64,000 nucleotides of DNA from Rubrivivax sp. A210. Lineage in GTDB: Bacteria > Pseudomonadota > Gammaproteobacteria > Burkholderiales > Burkholderiaceae_C. The stretch is taken from the NCBI RefSeq assembly GCF_904426505.1, contig NZ_CAJGBN010000045.1, positions 186,001 to 250,000 of the forward strand. Direction: 5' to 3'. The position numbers and the translations under genes are program-made. Under the pieces are notes generated by a model. It was given only the letters and a program-made list of their open reading frames with translations. It made no database searches and was not told the origin of the DNA. This document shows, piece after piece, positions 1 through 8,559 of the stretch (its first letter is position 1; every line of letters starts with the position of its first letter).

Positions 1-1297
1 AGCGTCCATGCTTGATCATGGCCACGGCCACCGCGGCGATCACCGCGGGAATCGCGATGGCGATGAAGTTCTGCTGCAGCGGCAGCGCCATCGCCACCAG
101 CGTGCCGATCACGATCGGGGCCAGGATGGCACCGCTGCGGCCCACGCCGGAAGCGAAGCCGATGCCTGTCGAGCGGATGGCCATTGGGTAGAACTGGCCG
201 GCATAGGCGTAGGTGACGATCTGCGTGCCGATCGTCGACGCACCCGCCAGGCCGACCACCAGGAACAGCGCCTCGGTGGGCATGGGCACGCCCAGCAGCG
301 TGATCGACACCGCCGCCAGCACGTACATCGAGAACAGCACCCACTTGATGTTGAAGCGGTCGGCCAGCCAGCCACCGCCCACCGCGCCGATCATGGCGCC
401 GAAGTTCAGCGTCAGCACGAAGGTCAGGGCCGAGCCCAGGCTGTAGCCGGCGCCGGCCATCAGCTTGGTCAGCCATGAGCTGAGCGCGTAGACCATGAAC
501 AGGCACATGAAGAACGCGACCCAGAACATCGCCGTGCTGAAGCCGCGGCCATCCTGGAACAGCTGGCTCACAGGCGCGTCAGCGGCCTTGTCGACGGCGG
601 GCAGCGCAAAGCGGTCCTCCGCGGTCGGCCTGAAGGCCGGGTCGAGCCTGGCGACGATGGCCTTGAGCTCGTCATGCCGCCCTTGCTTCAGCAGGAAGGG
701 CATCGATTCGGGCAGCGACTTGAGGATGAACGGGATCAGCACCACCGGCGCGGCCGCGGCGAGAAAGACCGACTGCCAGCCATGGCTCTCGATCAGACCC
801 TTGCCCAGCACTGCGGCCAGCATGCCACCCACCGCATAGCCGCTGAACATCAGCGTGACCATGGTCGAGCGAACCTTGCGCGGTGAGTACTCGGTCATCT
901 GGGCCACCACGTTGGGCATGACGCCGCCGATGCCCAGGCCCGCCAGGAAGCGGGTGACGCTGAACATTACCGGGTCGTTCGTCATGCCGGCCGCAGCGGT
1001 GAACACGCTGAACAGCGCGATGCAGATGACGATGGCCCAGCGCCGGCCGATACGGTCGGCGATGGTGCCCATGAAGATGGCACCGAACATCATGCCGAAC
1101 AGCGCCGAGCTGACCATGAAGCCCGCCTGGGTCGCCTGCACGCCCATCTGCTTCATGATCGACGGCAGCGCGATGCCGGCCACGGCAAGGTCGTAGCCGT
1201 CGAAGATGATGATGAGGGCGCACCAGAAAAGCACGAGGCCGTGGAAGCCGTTGAAGCGGGCCTCGTCGGCTATCTTGTGAACGTCGATCTGTCTCAT
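1..1297 (-). CDS. Aromatic-acid MFS transporter (AAHS family), C-terminus cut by window edge
   Basis: The visible 432 residues start MRQIDVHKIADEARF and form a 12-helix major facilitator. Helix 1 carries the DGYDLAV segment typical of aromatic acid:H+ symporters (BenK/PcaK/VanK group), and the loop between helices 2 and 3 has GTIADRIGRRW, the MFS loop motif. The frame is still open at base 1, so only a short C-terminal tail should be missing. The start at 1297 is preceded by AGGAGACAAGTC, the same Shine-Dalgarno block used by the ben genes to its right. It is the last gene of the catA-benABCD unit, so benzoate or a related aromatic acid is the likely substrate; the exact substrate is inferred from context. 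Confidence 0.85.
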   Translation of the reverse strand, partial: MRQIDVHKIADEARFNGFHGLVLFWCALIIIFDGYDLAVAGIALPSIMKQMGVQATQAGFMVSSALFGMMFGAIFMGTIADRIGRRWAIVICIALFSVFTAAAGMTNDPVMFSVTRFLAGLGIGGVMPNVVAQMTEYSPRKVRSTMVTLMFSGYAVGGMLAAVLGKGLIESHGWQSVFLAAAAPVVLIPFILKSLPESMPFLLKQGRHDELKAIVARLDPAFRPTAEDRFALPAVDKAADAPVSQLFQDGRGFSTAMFWVAFFMCLFMVYALSSWLTKLMAGAGYSLGSALTFVLTLNFGAMIGAVGGGWLADRFNIKWVLFSMYVLAAVSITLLGVPMPTEALFLVVGLAGASTIGTQIVTYAYAGQFYPMAIRSTGIGFASGVGRSGAILAPIVIGTLVAMALPLQQNFIAIAIPAVIAAVAVAMIKHGR

Positions 1298-1338
1298 GAC
1301 TTGTCTCCTGAAGATGTTGTGTGTGGGGTCGGGGAGGT

Positions 1339-2127
1339 TCAGCCCAGGTCGCCGCCGCCGACGGGCAGCGTGACGCCGGTGATGTAGGCCGCGTCGTCCG
1401 AGGCCAGGAAAAGAATGGCGCCGGCCTGCTCGTCGATGCTTCCGTAGCGCTTCATCAGGCTGGACGAGACGGTCTGGTCCACGATCTGCTGGTACCAGGC
1501 CTTCTCCTGCTCGGTGGGCTGTTCGGCGGGGGTGTAGGTATTGCGCGGAATGCGCCGCGGCGGCGCCTCGGTGCCGCCCGGGGCGGTGGCGTTGACGCGA
1601 ATGCCGCGCTGCGCGTTCTCGAAGGCCAGGCAGGCCGTCAGCGCGTTGACGCCGCCCTTGGCCGCGCCATAGGGCACGCGGTTGACGCCGCGGGTGGCGA
1701 TGGACGAGACGTTGACTATTGAACCCGCGCCCTGCTCCAGCATGAAAGGCAGCACGGCGTGGCAGCACCACAGCGTGGGGAACAGCGAGCGCCGCACCTC
1801 GGCCTCGATCTCGTGCTCGCGGTAGTGCTCGAAGGGCTTGGCCCAGATGGTGCCGCCGACGTTGTTGACGAGGATGTCGATGCGGCCGAAGCGCTGCGCG
1901 GCATCAAGCATCACGCGCTCGGCATCGGCGTTGCGTTCCAGGTCGGCCGTCAGCGTCAGCAGCCGCTCGGCGGCGCCGGGCTGGGCGCGCAGTTCATGCA
2001 CCAGGTCGGCGCGGTCCACCGCGGCCACCCGGCCGCCTTCGTCCAGCAACCGCTCGACGACGCGCCGGCCGATGCCTTGCGCCGCGCCGGTGACGACGGC
2101 AACCTTGTTCTCGAAACGGGGGTTCAT
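1339..2127 (-). CDS. benD: Benzoate cis-diol dehydrogenase (SDR family)
   Basis: A 262-residue short-chain dehydrogenase with the NAD-binding TGAAQGIG motif at residues 13-20, NNVGG, the catalytic serine in NVSS and the YGAAK catalytic Tyr/Lys pair. The family oxidises and decarboxylates 1,6-dihydroxycyclohexa-2,4-diene-1-carboxylate to catechol with NAD+. The start at 2127 (MNPRFENK) is chosen because GAGGAC lies just upstream and it gives the normal length; a longer reading to 2187 would add residues overlapping benC. It sits 10 bases after benC in the order benA-benB-benC-benD, the classical arrangement, which makes the assignment firm. Confidence 0.95.
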   Translation of the reverse strand: MNPRFENKVAVVTGAAQGIGRRVVERLLDEGGRVAAVDRADLVHELRAQPGAAERLLTLTADLERNADAERVMLDAAQRFGRIDILVNNVGGTIWAKPFEHYREHEIEAEVRRSLFPTLWCCHAVLPFMLEQGAGSIVNVSSIATRGVNRVPYGAAKGGVNALTACLAFENAQRGIRVNATAPGGTEAPPRRIPRNTYTPAEQPTEQEKAWYQQIVDQTVSSSLMKRYGSIDEQAGAILFLASDDAAYITGVTLPVGGGDLG

Positions 2128-2137
2128 GGTTTTGTCC

Positions 2138-3145
2138 TCAGGCGCTGGCGGCGAACTTCTCGTGGTGGAAGCTGGCCGGCTGCACACCGCATTCGCGGAT
2201 GAAGCGGTTGACCGCTTCCACCATCGGCGGCGGGCCGCACAGGTAGACGTCCACTTCGCCGTCGTTCAGATGGGCCGGCTGGATGTGGTGGGTGACGAAG
2301 CCCTTGTTCGGCCAGGCGCTGTCCGGGCTGGCCACGCAGGCGGCGAAGCTGAAGTTCGGGATGCGCGCGGCAAAGCCGGCCAGCTTGTCCATGTCCACCA
2401 GGTCGGCGTCGTGGGTGACGCCGTAGATCAGGTGCACCGGGTAAGGGCTGCCCTCCGCGGCAATCTTCTCCAGCATCGCGGTAAAGGGCGCCAGCCCGGT
2501 GCCGCCAGCCAGCAGCAGCAGAGGCCGCTGGATGTCGCGCAGGTAGAAGGTGCCCAGCGGGCCGGTAAGCCTCATGCGGTCACCGGGCTGGGCCTGGCCC
2601 GTGAGGTAGCCGCTCATTCGGCCCCCCGGGACATTGCGGATCAGGAACGAGACCTCGCCGTCGCGCACCAGCGAGCTGAACGAGTAGGCCCGCGTCTGGT
2701 CGGTGCCCGGCACCTGCAGGTTCACGTACTGCCCGGGCAGGAAGGCCAGCTTGTCGAGCGCGGCGTCCTTCAGCGTCAACGAGAGGGTGCTGGGCGAGAG
2801 CTGCCGAACTTCGCTGATGGCAGCCTCCACCGCGGCTTGCGACGCACGGCACACCGCCGACGACGCCGGCACCTGCACCACGCAGTTGCCGCGGGCGCGC
2901 ATCTGGCAGGTCAGCACGTAGCCGCGGGCGGCCTCGTCGGCGCTCAGCGCGTCCTCGATGTACTCGCCCATCTCGAACGGGCCCGATTCGGCCAGGCACT
3001 TGCAGGTGCCGCAGGCGCCGTCGCGGCAGTCCAGCGGAAGGTTCACACCCTGGCGGTAGGCGGCGTCGGCCACCGTCTCCGTCGGGCTGGCCTCGATGAA
3101 GCGGGTGACGCCGTCTTCAAAGCGGAAGGCAATCTGGTGGGGCAT
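2138..3145 (-). CDS. benC: Benzoate 1,2-dioxygenase reductase component
   Basis: A 335-residue electron-transfer flavoprotein. The N-terminal chloroplast-type ferredoxin domain has CRDGACGTCKC (about residues 40-50) and a fourth cysteine in VLTCQMRA. Next come an FAD-binding domain with RAYSFSS and an NAD-binding domain with GGTGLAP and a C-terminal CGPPPM motif. It passes electrons from NADH to the BenAB oxygenase. The start at 3145 follows AGGAGACAAGCC. It lies 58 bases downstream of benB and 10 bases upstream of benD. Size and domain order match BenC and the related XylZ. Confidence 0.95.
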   Translation of the reverse strand: MPHQIAFRFEDGVTRFIEASPTETVADAAYRQGVNLPLDCRDGACGTCKCLAESGPFEMGEYIEDALSADEAARGYVLTCQMRARGNCVVQVPASSAVCRASQAAVEAAISEVRQLSPSTLSLTLKDAALDKLAFLPGQYVNLQVPGTDQTRAYSFSSLVRDGEVSFLIRNVPGGRMSGYLTGQAQPGDRMRLTGPLGTFYLRDIQRPLLLLAGGTGLAPFTAMLEKIAAEGSPYPVHLIYGVTHDADLVDMDKLAGFAARIPNFSFAACVASPDSAWPNKGFVTHHIQPAHLNDGEVDVYLCGPPPMVEAVNRFIRECGVQPASFHHEKFAASA

Positions 3146-3203
3146 GGCTTGTCTCCTCTTGCTTGCCGATGCCTGCTTTTGCAGGTCACCGACGCCGGCA
3201 GGG

Positions 3204-3689
3204 TCAGATGTGGTACACGTCCAGGACGTGGTGGATGTAGTCGTTCTTCAACACCACGCGCTTGCGCTTGATGAGCGGCTGGCCGCTGCTCAGGTCCAGC
3301 GTGTAGTGGCTGGTGCCGAAGTAGCTGTCCACCGTCTGGTAGCGGTAGCTCAGCGTGTGCCAGTTGAAGCGCAGTTCGATCTGCTCGCCCTTGGCCGAGA
3401 CGATCTCGACGTTGTGGACGTTGTGGCCCGTGCGCGGCTCGGGCATGCTGGCCGCCGAGCGCTCGGTCTTGATGCGGAACACCCGGTCTTCCAACCCGCC
3501 CTTGTTGGCGTAGTAGATGAGCGAGATCTCGCGCTGCGGGTCCGTCGTCAACTGGTCGTCGTCGTCCCACGACGGCATCCAGAAGTCCACGGCCGGGTGG
3601 TAGAGCGCCAGCCAGTCGTCCCACTGGCGGTCGTCCAGCAGCCGGGCTTCGCGGTACAGGAAGGCCTGCACTTGTTCAATGGTCATCAT
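3204..3689 (-). CDS. benB: Benzoate 1,2-dioxygenase small (beta) subunit
   Basis: A 161-residue protein of the ring-hydroxylating dioxygenase beta-subunit family (SnoaL-like cone fold). It starts MMTIEQVQAFLYREARLLDD and has the conserved WLALYHPAVDFWMP segment. The beta subunit holds the alpha3-beta3 oxygenase together and has no metal site. AAGGAGACAAGCAA precedes the start. It lies 35 bases after benA and before benC, the usual order. Length matches characterised BenB proteins. Confidence 0.95.
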   Translation of the reverse strand: MMTIEQVQAFLYREARLLDDRQWDDWLALYHPAVDFWMPSWDDDDQLTTDPQREISLIYYANKGGLEDRVFRIKTERSAASMPEPRTGHNVHNVEIVSAKGEQIELRFNWHTLSYRYQTVDSYFGTSHYTLDLSSGQPLIKRKRVVLKNDYIHHVLDVYHI

Positions 3690-3724
3690 TTGCTTGTCTC
3701 CTTCAGGCGCAGGTCAGGCGCGAG

Positions 3725-5140
3725 TTATGCGTGATCGCAGGCTTGGCTGTGCTCGCACACCACATGCGCGGTACCCGCGGCCTGGCGCGCTTCTTCCACC
3801 GCAATGGCGCGCTGCATGGTCTGCAGCCAGTAGCCGTGCTGCACGGTGTAGAGGCCCTCGTCCTCGGTCTTGACGCCCGAGAGCAGCGGGTTCAGGCCGA
3901 TCTCGCGGGCGGCGCCGTCCGGGCCTTGCACCCACTGGGTGGCGCCGCGGCACATGTCGTTCCACTGCAGCGCGATGCCGGCGTAGCCCTGCTGGCAGGC
4001 GCGGAACTCCTCCAGGTCATCGGGCGTGGCCATGCCGGTGGCATTGAAGAAGTCCTCGTACTGACGGATGCGCCGGGCGCGCGCTTCGGGCGCCTCGCCC
4101 TTGGGCGCGATGCAGTAGATGGTGACTTCGGTCTTGTCGACGCTGATGGGACGCAGCACGCGGATCTGCGAGCTGAACTGGTCCATCAGGTAGACGTTCG
4201 GGTACAGGCACAGGTTGCGCGAGTGGCCGATCATCCAGTCGGCGCGGGCCTGGCCGAACTGCGCTGCAAGCTGGTTGCGGATGGGATAGGCCGGACGGTC
4301 TTCGGGATTGGCCCACTTGGTCCACAGCAGCATGTGGCCGTGCTCGAAGGAGTAGAAGCCGCCGCCCTGCTTGGCCCAGCTGCCGGCGTCCATGGCCTTG
4401 ATGCTGTCGCCCGCGGCCGCCTGCTTGCGCTGGTTGGTGGTGGCCGCGTAGTTCCAGTGCACTGAACTGACGTGGTAGCCGTCGGCGCCGTTCTCGGCCT
4501 GCAGCTTCCAGTTGCCGTCGAAGGTGTAGGTGGACGAGCCGCGCAGCACCTCCAGGCCTTCGGGCGACTGGTCCACGATCATGTCGATGATCTTGGTGGA
4601 CTCGCCCAGGAACTCGACCAGCGGCGGCACGTCGGGGTTGAGGCTGCCGAACAGGAAGCCGCGGTAGCTCTCGAAGCGCGCCACCTTCTTCAGGTCGTGG
4701 CTGCCGTCCTTGTTGAAGCTGTCCGGGTAGCCGGCGCCATTGGCGTCCTTGACCTTGAGCAGCTTGCCCGAGTTGTTGAAGGTCCAGCCGTGGAAGGTGC
4801 AGGTGAAGCTGGTCTTGTTGCCCTTCTTGTGGCGGCACAGCGTGGCGCCGCGGTGCGAGCAGGCGTTGATGATGGCGTTGAGCTCACCCGCCTTGTTGCG
4901 CGTGATGACGATGGGCTGGCGGCCGATCTGCGTGGTGAGGTAGTCGTTGGGGTTCGGGATCTGGCTCTCGTGGGCCAGGTAGATCCAGTTGCCTTCGAAG
5001 ATGTGCTTCATCTCCAGGTCGAACAGGGCCTCGTCGGTGAAGGCGCTGCGGTGCAGGCGGTAGAGCTGCCGTTCGGCGTCCTCCACCAGCATGCCGGCCA
5101 GGCGCTGCTTGACGTTTTCCAGGGATGCGGAAGTGCTCAT
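3725..5140 (-). CDS. benA: Benzoate 1,2-dioxygenase large (alpha) subunit
   Basis: A 471-residue Rieske oxygenase. Rieske ligands are C94-x-H96 (CSHRG) and C114-x2-H117 (CTFHGW); the mononuclear iron histidines are H223 and H228 in DGYHVSSVH. With BenB and BenC it dihydroxylates benzoate at C1 and C2. The start at 5140 (MSTSASLENVK) is preferred over the in-frame ATG at 5152 because GGAGACAAGC lies directly before it, as in benB and benC. It is the second gene after catA, across a 149-base G-rich gap. A toluate (XylX-type) substrate preference cannot be excluded from sequence alone. Confidence 0.95.
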   Translation of the reverse strand: MSTSASLENVKQRLAGMLVEDAERQLYRLHRSAFTDEALFDLEMKHIFEGNWIYLAHESQIPNPNDYLTTQIGRQPIVITRNKAGELNAIINACSHRGATLCRHKKGNKTSFTCTFHGWTFNNSGKLLKVKDANGAGYPDSFNKDGSHDLKKVARFESYRGFLFGSLNPDVPPLVEFLGESTKIIDMIVDQSPEGLEVLRGSSTYTFDGNWKLQAENGADGYHVSSVHWNYAATTNQRKQAAAGDSIKAMDAGSWAKQGGGFYSFEHGHMLLWTKWANPEDRPAYPIRNQLAAQFGQARADWMIGHSRNLCLYPNVYLMDQFSSQIRVLRPISVDKTEVTIYCIAPKGEAPEARARRIRQYEDFFNATGMATPDDLEEFRACQQGYAGIALQWNDMCRGATQWVQGPDGAAREIGLNPLLSGVKTEDEGLYTVQHGYWLQTMQRAIAVEEARQAAGTAHVVCEHSQACDHA

Positions 5141-5289
5141 GCTTGTCTCCATGCCCGACTCACGCGGGCCTGTTCTGGGCAAGGCTTCGCCCGACCCGGT
5201 CGCAAGGCTGCGCCGGGGGGAGAGGCTTCTTGGGGGGGGGGGAAGGTGGCGCCGGGCGGGGCGGCGCCGGCGTCAGGGGAGCAGCGGGC
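5141..5289. other. G-rich gap between benA and catA with an 11-G run
   Basis: This stretch has no convincing gene. It contains two similar blocks, GGCAAGGCTTCGCCCGAC (from about 5178) and CGCAAGGCTGCGCC (from about 5202), a 6-G run at 5215-5220 and an uninterrupted 11-G run at 5232-5242 (C-run in the ben transcript), then GC-rich sequence up to the catA stop. The composition resembles dispersed non-coding repeats of some Burkholderiales, but copy number cannot be judged here. Confidence 0.5.
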
Positions 5290-6204
5290 TTAAGCCGCGG
5301 CGCGGGTGCGGGCGAAGTCCGTGGCCGGCGCGCGCACCTGATCCGCGTGCAGCGTGAAGTCGAACTGGATCTCGTAGAACGGCTTGTCGACGTTCAGCGC
5401 GTTCATGGCGGCGCGGTCGTTGTTGGTGTAGACCTTGGGCACCAGGCCCTCGCGCGTGCCGAAGGCGAAGTCGTCCCACAGGTGCGGGTCGTTCTCGATG
5501 TTGATCTGCGTGGTCAGTTTGCGGTGGCCGGGGGCCGATACGAAGAAGTGGATGTGGGCCGGGCGATGGCCGTGGCGGCCGAGTTGCTGCAGCAGGCGGT
5601 CGGTGGCGCCCCCCGGGGGGCAGCTGTAGCCCACCGGCATCACGCTGCGGAACTTGTAGCGGCCCTGGGCGTCGGCGACGATGGTGCGGCGCAGGTTGAA
5701 CGCGCTCTGCGTGGTGTCGAAGTACGAGTAGTTGCCCTTGTCGTTGGCATGCCAGACCTCGACCGTGGCGCCGGCCACGGGCTGGCCGTCGGTACCGCGC
5801 ACCACGCCCTGCATCACGACCACCTCGCCGGCGGTCTGGCCGTCGTCCAGCCGGGCCTCGCCCTGCGCCACAGGCGCACCGGCCACGTACAGCGGGCCTT
5901 CGATGGTGCGCGGCGTGCCGCCCTTCAGGCCGGCACGGGCCTCGGCCTCGTCCATGCGCAGGTCCAGGAAGTGCTCGAGGCCGATGCCCGGGGCGATCAG
6001 GCCCAGTTCGCCGTTGCGGCCGGCTTCGGCGAAGTAGTTCAGGCCAGACCAGAACTCCTCGGGCGTGATGTCCAGGTCTTCGATGGCGAGCATCAGGTCG
6101 CGCACCAGGCGGTTCACGACGAGCTTCACGCGGGAATTGCCTTCGCCGACGACGCCGGTCTTCTCGAAGCGGTCCAGCAGTTGGTCGATGGTCTTGGTGT
6201 CCAT
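5290..6204 (-). CDS. catA: Catechol 1,2-dioxygenase (intradiol)
   Basis: A 304-residue intradiol dioxygenase. The Fe(III) ligands are visible: Y159 (KGNYSYF), Y193 (VGYSCPP), and H217 and H219 (RPAHIHFF). The N-terminal helical dimerisation domain (residues 1-90) is typical of CatA and absent from protocatechuate dioxygenase. It cleaves catechol to cis,cis-muconate. GAGGAGACAACC precedes the start. It is the first gene of the ben unit and is divergent from a LysR regulator gene, so it is probably induced by muconate and/or benzoate. Confidence 0.95.
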   Translation of the reverse strand: MDTKTIDQLLDRFEKTGVVGEGNSRVKLVVNRLVRDLMLAIEDLDITPEEFWSGLNYFAEAGRNGELGLIAPGIGLEHFLDLRMDEAEARAGLKGGTPRTIEGPLYVAGAPVAQGEARLDDGQTAGEVVVMQGVVRGTDGQPVAGATVEVWHANDKGNYSYFDTTQSAFNLRRTIVADAQGRYKFRSVMPVGYSCPPGGATDRLLQQLGRHGHRPAHIHFFVSAPGHRKLTTQINIENDPHLWDDFAFGTREGLVPKVYTNNDRAAMNALNVDKPFYEIQFDFTLHADQVRAPATDFARTRAAA

Positions 6205-6252
6205 GGGTTGTCTCCTCTGTGAGGTTGGTGGGGGAAGAAAGGCCTGGAATGG

Positions 6253-6273
6253 AACGAATAGTAGGAATTCGTT
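6253..6273. promoter_or_regulatory. Inverted repeat in the catA/lysR divergent promoter, candidate operator
   Basis: A perfect inverted repeat AACGAAT-N7-ATTCGTT lies 49-69 bases upstream of the catA start. On the catA strand a possible promoter, TTGGAC (-35), 18 bases, TACTAT (-10), has its -10 in the middle of the repeat. The geometry (short arms around 7 bases) resembles BenM/CatM sites, although ATAC-N7-GTAT itself is absent. It contains GAACGAA, also found at the catB/catR operator. Confidence 0.5.
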
Positions 6274-6302
6274 TGCCTCGAGTCCAAGACGCTTTTAGAC
6301 TG

Positions 6303-6317
6303 TTTTGATACCCAAAA
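6303..6317. promoter_or_regulatory. Second inverted repeat, next to the lysR start
   Basis: TTTTG-ATACC-CAAAA is an inverted repeat with T-N11-A spacing, nine bases before the LysR start codon. It could be an autoregulatory LysR site. The arms are short and A/T only at the ends, so chance is possible. Confidence 0.35.
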
Positions 6318-6325
6318 GGCATGCA

Positions 6326-7270
6326 ATGGAATTGCGTCACCTTCGCTACTTCGTGGCGGTTGCCGACGAGCAGAGCTTCACCCGCGCGGCGGAGCGGCTG
6401 CACATCTCGCAGCCTCCGCTGAGCCGGCAGATCCAGGATCTGGAAGAGGAATTGGGAACGCCGCTGTTCGAGCGCGGGTCGCGGCCGCTGAAGCTGACCG
6501 AGCCGGGCCGCTTCTTCTACAGCCACGCCACGCGGCTGCTGGAGCAGGCGGCGCAGGCCGCGCGGGCCACGCGGCGCGTGGCGCGCATGGAGCGCCGGCT
6601 GGTGATCGGCTTCGTGGCGTCGACGATGTACGGCGCCTTGCCGCGCCTGGTGCGGCTGTTCCGCGCGGCACTGCCGCAGGTCGAAATTGCCCTGGAGGAG
6701 ATGCCGACGCTCGACCAGATCGAGGCCCTGAAGAGCGGGCGCATCGACGTCGGCTTCGGACGCATACGGCTCGAGGACGCGAGCATCAAGCGGGAGGTCT
6801 TGCGCGAGGAACGCCTGGTCGCCGCAATACCCATGGAGCATGCGCTGGCCATTCCGGGCAAGCCCATCATCCTGGCTGCGCTCGAGAGCCAGGACATTCT
6901 TGTCTACCCCCGAAAGCCGCGCCCCAGCTACGCGGATCAGGTGCTGTCGCTGTTCCGTGACCAGGGTCTGCATCCCGCAGCCGTGCACGAGGTGCAGGAG
7001 ATCCAGACCGCGCTGGGCCTGGTGGCCGCGGGCATGGGCATCTGTGTGGTGCCCGAAGGCGTGAGCCGGCTGCGTCCGGACGAAGTGATCTACCGCGCGC
7101 TGAGCGACCCTCAGGCGGTGTCACCGATCATCATGAGCACCCGGCTTCACGGCCAGAACGAAGACATTGCCACCTTGCGCGCGCTCATCGATCGCATCTA
7201 CCAGGAACAGGCCGAGGCACGCCAGCGTGCCGAAGCAACACGCGCGGCGGCAGTGGACAAGCCGGTCTAG
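6326..7270 (+). CDS. LysR-family regulator of the benzoate/catechol genes (BenM/CatM-like)
   Basis: A 314-residue LysR protein: winged helix-turn-helix at residues 1-60 (MELRHLRYFVAVADEQSF, with AERLHISQPPLSRQI as recognition region), linker helix, then a periplasmic-binding-protein-like effector domain from about residue 90. The start at 6326 is the standard MELRHLRYF; a longer reading from 6305 adds residues not seen in the family. It is divergent from catA-benABCD and its stop abuts the benE stop. By context it should sense muconate or benzoate. The sequence does not decide between CatM-like and BenM-like effector use. Confidence 0.85.
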   Translation: MELRHLRYFVAVADEQSFTRAAERLHISQPPLSRQIQDLEEELGTPLFERGSRPLKLTEPGRFFYSHATRLLEQAAQAARATRRVARMERRLVIGFVASTMYGALPRLVRLFRAALPQVEIALEEMPTLDQIEALKSGRIDVGFGRIRLEDASIKREVLREERLVAAIPMEHALAIPGKPIILAALESQDILVYPRKPRPSYADQVLSLFRDQGLHPAAVHEVQEIQTALGLVAAGMGICVVPEGVSRLRPDEVIYRALSDPQAVSPIIMSTRLHGQNEDIATLRALIDRIYQEQAEARQRAEATRAAAVDKPV

Positions 7271-8485
7271 CTACCGGGTGACGGCGCGGACGGCCGGGTC
7301 CGGCGCCGGCGCTGCACTTGCGCGTGGTCGCTGCCAGCCCAGCACGGCATGCGCGCAGCCGCCGATCACCACGCCCCAGAACGCTGCACCCAGGCCCCAC
7401 AGGCTCATCCCGCTGGCGGTGACGAGGAAGGTGACCATCGCTGCTTCACGGTGCTCGGGGTCGCTGGCGGCGCCCTGTACGTTGGCCGTGATCGCGCCGA
7501 TCAGCGCCAGCCCGGCCAGCACGGCGACGAAAGGCGCGGGCAGCACGGTGAAGACGCCGATGAGGGTGCCCGCCAGGCAGCCGCCCAGCAGGTAGAACAG
7601 GCCGTTGGCGATGCCGGCCACGTAGCGTCGGCCCGGGTCCTCATGCGCGTCACGACCCGTACACAAGGCCGCGGTGATGGCCGCCAGCACGGTGGTGATG
7701 CCGCCAAACGGCGCCGTGCAGAGTGACGCCACACCCGTGGCAATCAGCACCGGACGGGCCGGCGTGGTGTAACCCGCGCCACGCAGGATGGCCATGCCGG
7801 GCAGGAACTGTCCGGCCAGGCTGACCACGGCCAGCGGCACAGCCAGGCTCAGGGTCGAGGCCCAGTTCCAGGTGGGCGCGGTGAACACGGGTCTGGTGAC
7901 TTCCAGGCGCACGCTGCTCCAGTCGCTACCCCCGACGGCTGCGGCCAGGGCCAGACCCAGGGCCAGCACCATCAGCAGGTGGTAACGCGGCCAGAAGCGG
8001 CGCGCCACCAGGTAGCCGGCCACCATGCACAGCGTGGGCAGCGGCATCGCTTCCACCGCCTTGAAGGCCCGGGCACCGAACTGGAACAGGATCCCGGCCA
8101 TCATCCCGGCGCAGATGGCGCGGGGAATCCGCTGCATCAACCAGTCGAAGCTGCCGCTGAGGCCAACGATCAGGATCAGAGCCGCGGCGGTGATGTACGC
8201 CCCCACCGCTTCCTGCAGCGACAGCGCCGGAAACAGCGTGATGAGGAGCGCCGTGCCCGGCGCCGACCAGGCGGTGATGACCGGCACCCTGAGCCACCAG
8301 CTCAATGCGATGCCGGAGACGGCCGCGCCCATCGAGATTGCCCAGACCCAGGAGGCCATCAGCTCCGGCCCGGCGCCCGCCGCCCGGGCGGCCTGGAAGA
8401 AGATCAGCAGCGGGCCGGCGTAGGAGATCAACACGGCCAGGAAACCGGCGGTGACGGCGGAAACGGACCAGTCGCGTCGGAGCAT
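7271..8485 (-). CDS. benE: Benzoate:H+ symporter, BenE family
   Basis: A 404-residue, about 12-helix membrane protein of the BenE family. It begins MLRRDWSVSAVTAGFLAVLI, and the AWSAPGTALL segment and the APFGGITTVLAAITAALCTG segment are characteristic. It imports benzoate. No strong Shine-Dalgarno is seen before 8485; the frame continues open upstream, but that part overlaps pcaD and is not family-like. It is the last gene of the catB-pca unit and gives the locus a second aromatic transporter. Its stop codon directly abuts the LysR stop (TAGCTA). Confidence 0.88.
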   Translation of the reverse strand: MLRRDWSVSAVTAGFLAVLISYAGPLLIFFQAARAAGAGPELMASWVWAISMGAAVSGIALSWWLRVPVITAWSAPGTALLITLFPALSLQEAVGAYITAAALILIVGLSGSFDWLMQRIPRAICAGMMAGILFQFGARAFKAVEAMPLPTLCMVAGYLVARRFWPRYHLLMVLALGLALAAAVGGSDWSSVRLEVTRPVFTAPTWNWASTLSLAVPLAVVSLAGQFLPGMAILRGAGYTTPARPVLIATGVASLCTAPFGGITTVLAAITAALCTGRDAHEDPGRRYVAGIANGLFYLLGGCLAGTLIGVFTVLPAPFVAVLAGLALIGAITANVQGAASDPEHREAAMVTFLVTASGMSLWGLGAAFWGVVIGGCAHAVLGWQRPRASAAPAPDPAVRAVTR

Positions 8486-8514
8486 GGTGTAGGGCGGAAG
8501 GCGTGAAACGGGAG

Positions 8515-8533
8515 CGCCCGCAAGCCGCGGGCG
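8515..8533. terminator. Hairpin between pcaD and benE
   Basis: CGCCCGC-AAGCC-GCGGGCG forms a 7-bp stem 26 bases after the pcaD stop. On the transcribed minus strand it is followed by CTCCCGTTTC, with no real T-run, so it may be a weak terminator, attenuator or processing site that lowers benE expression relative to the pca genes. Confidence 0.4.
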
Positions 8534-8559
8534 TGCGGGACGGCAGCTGCAGACCGTGC

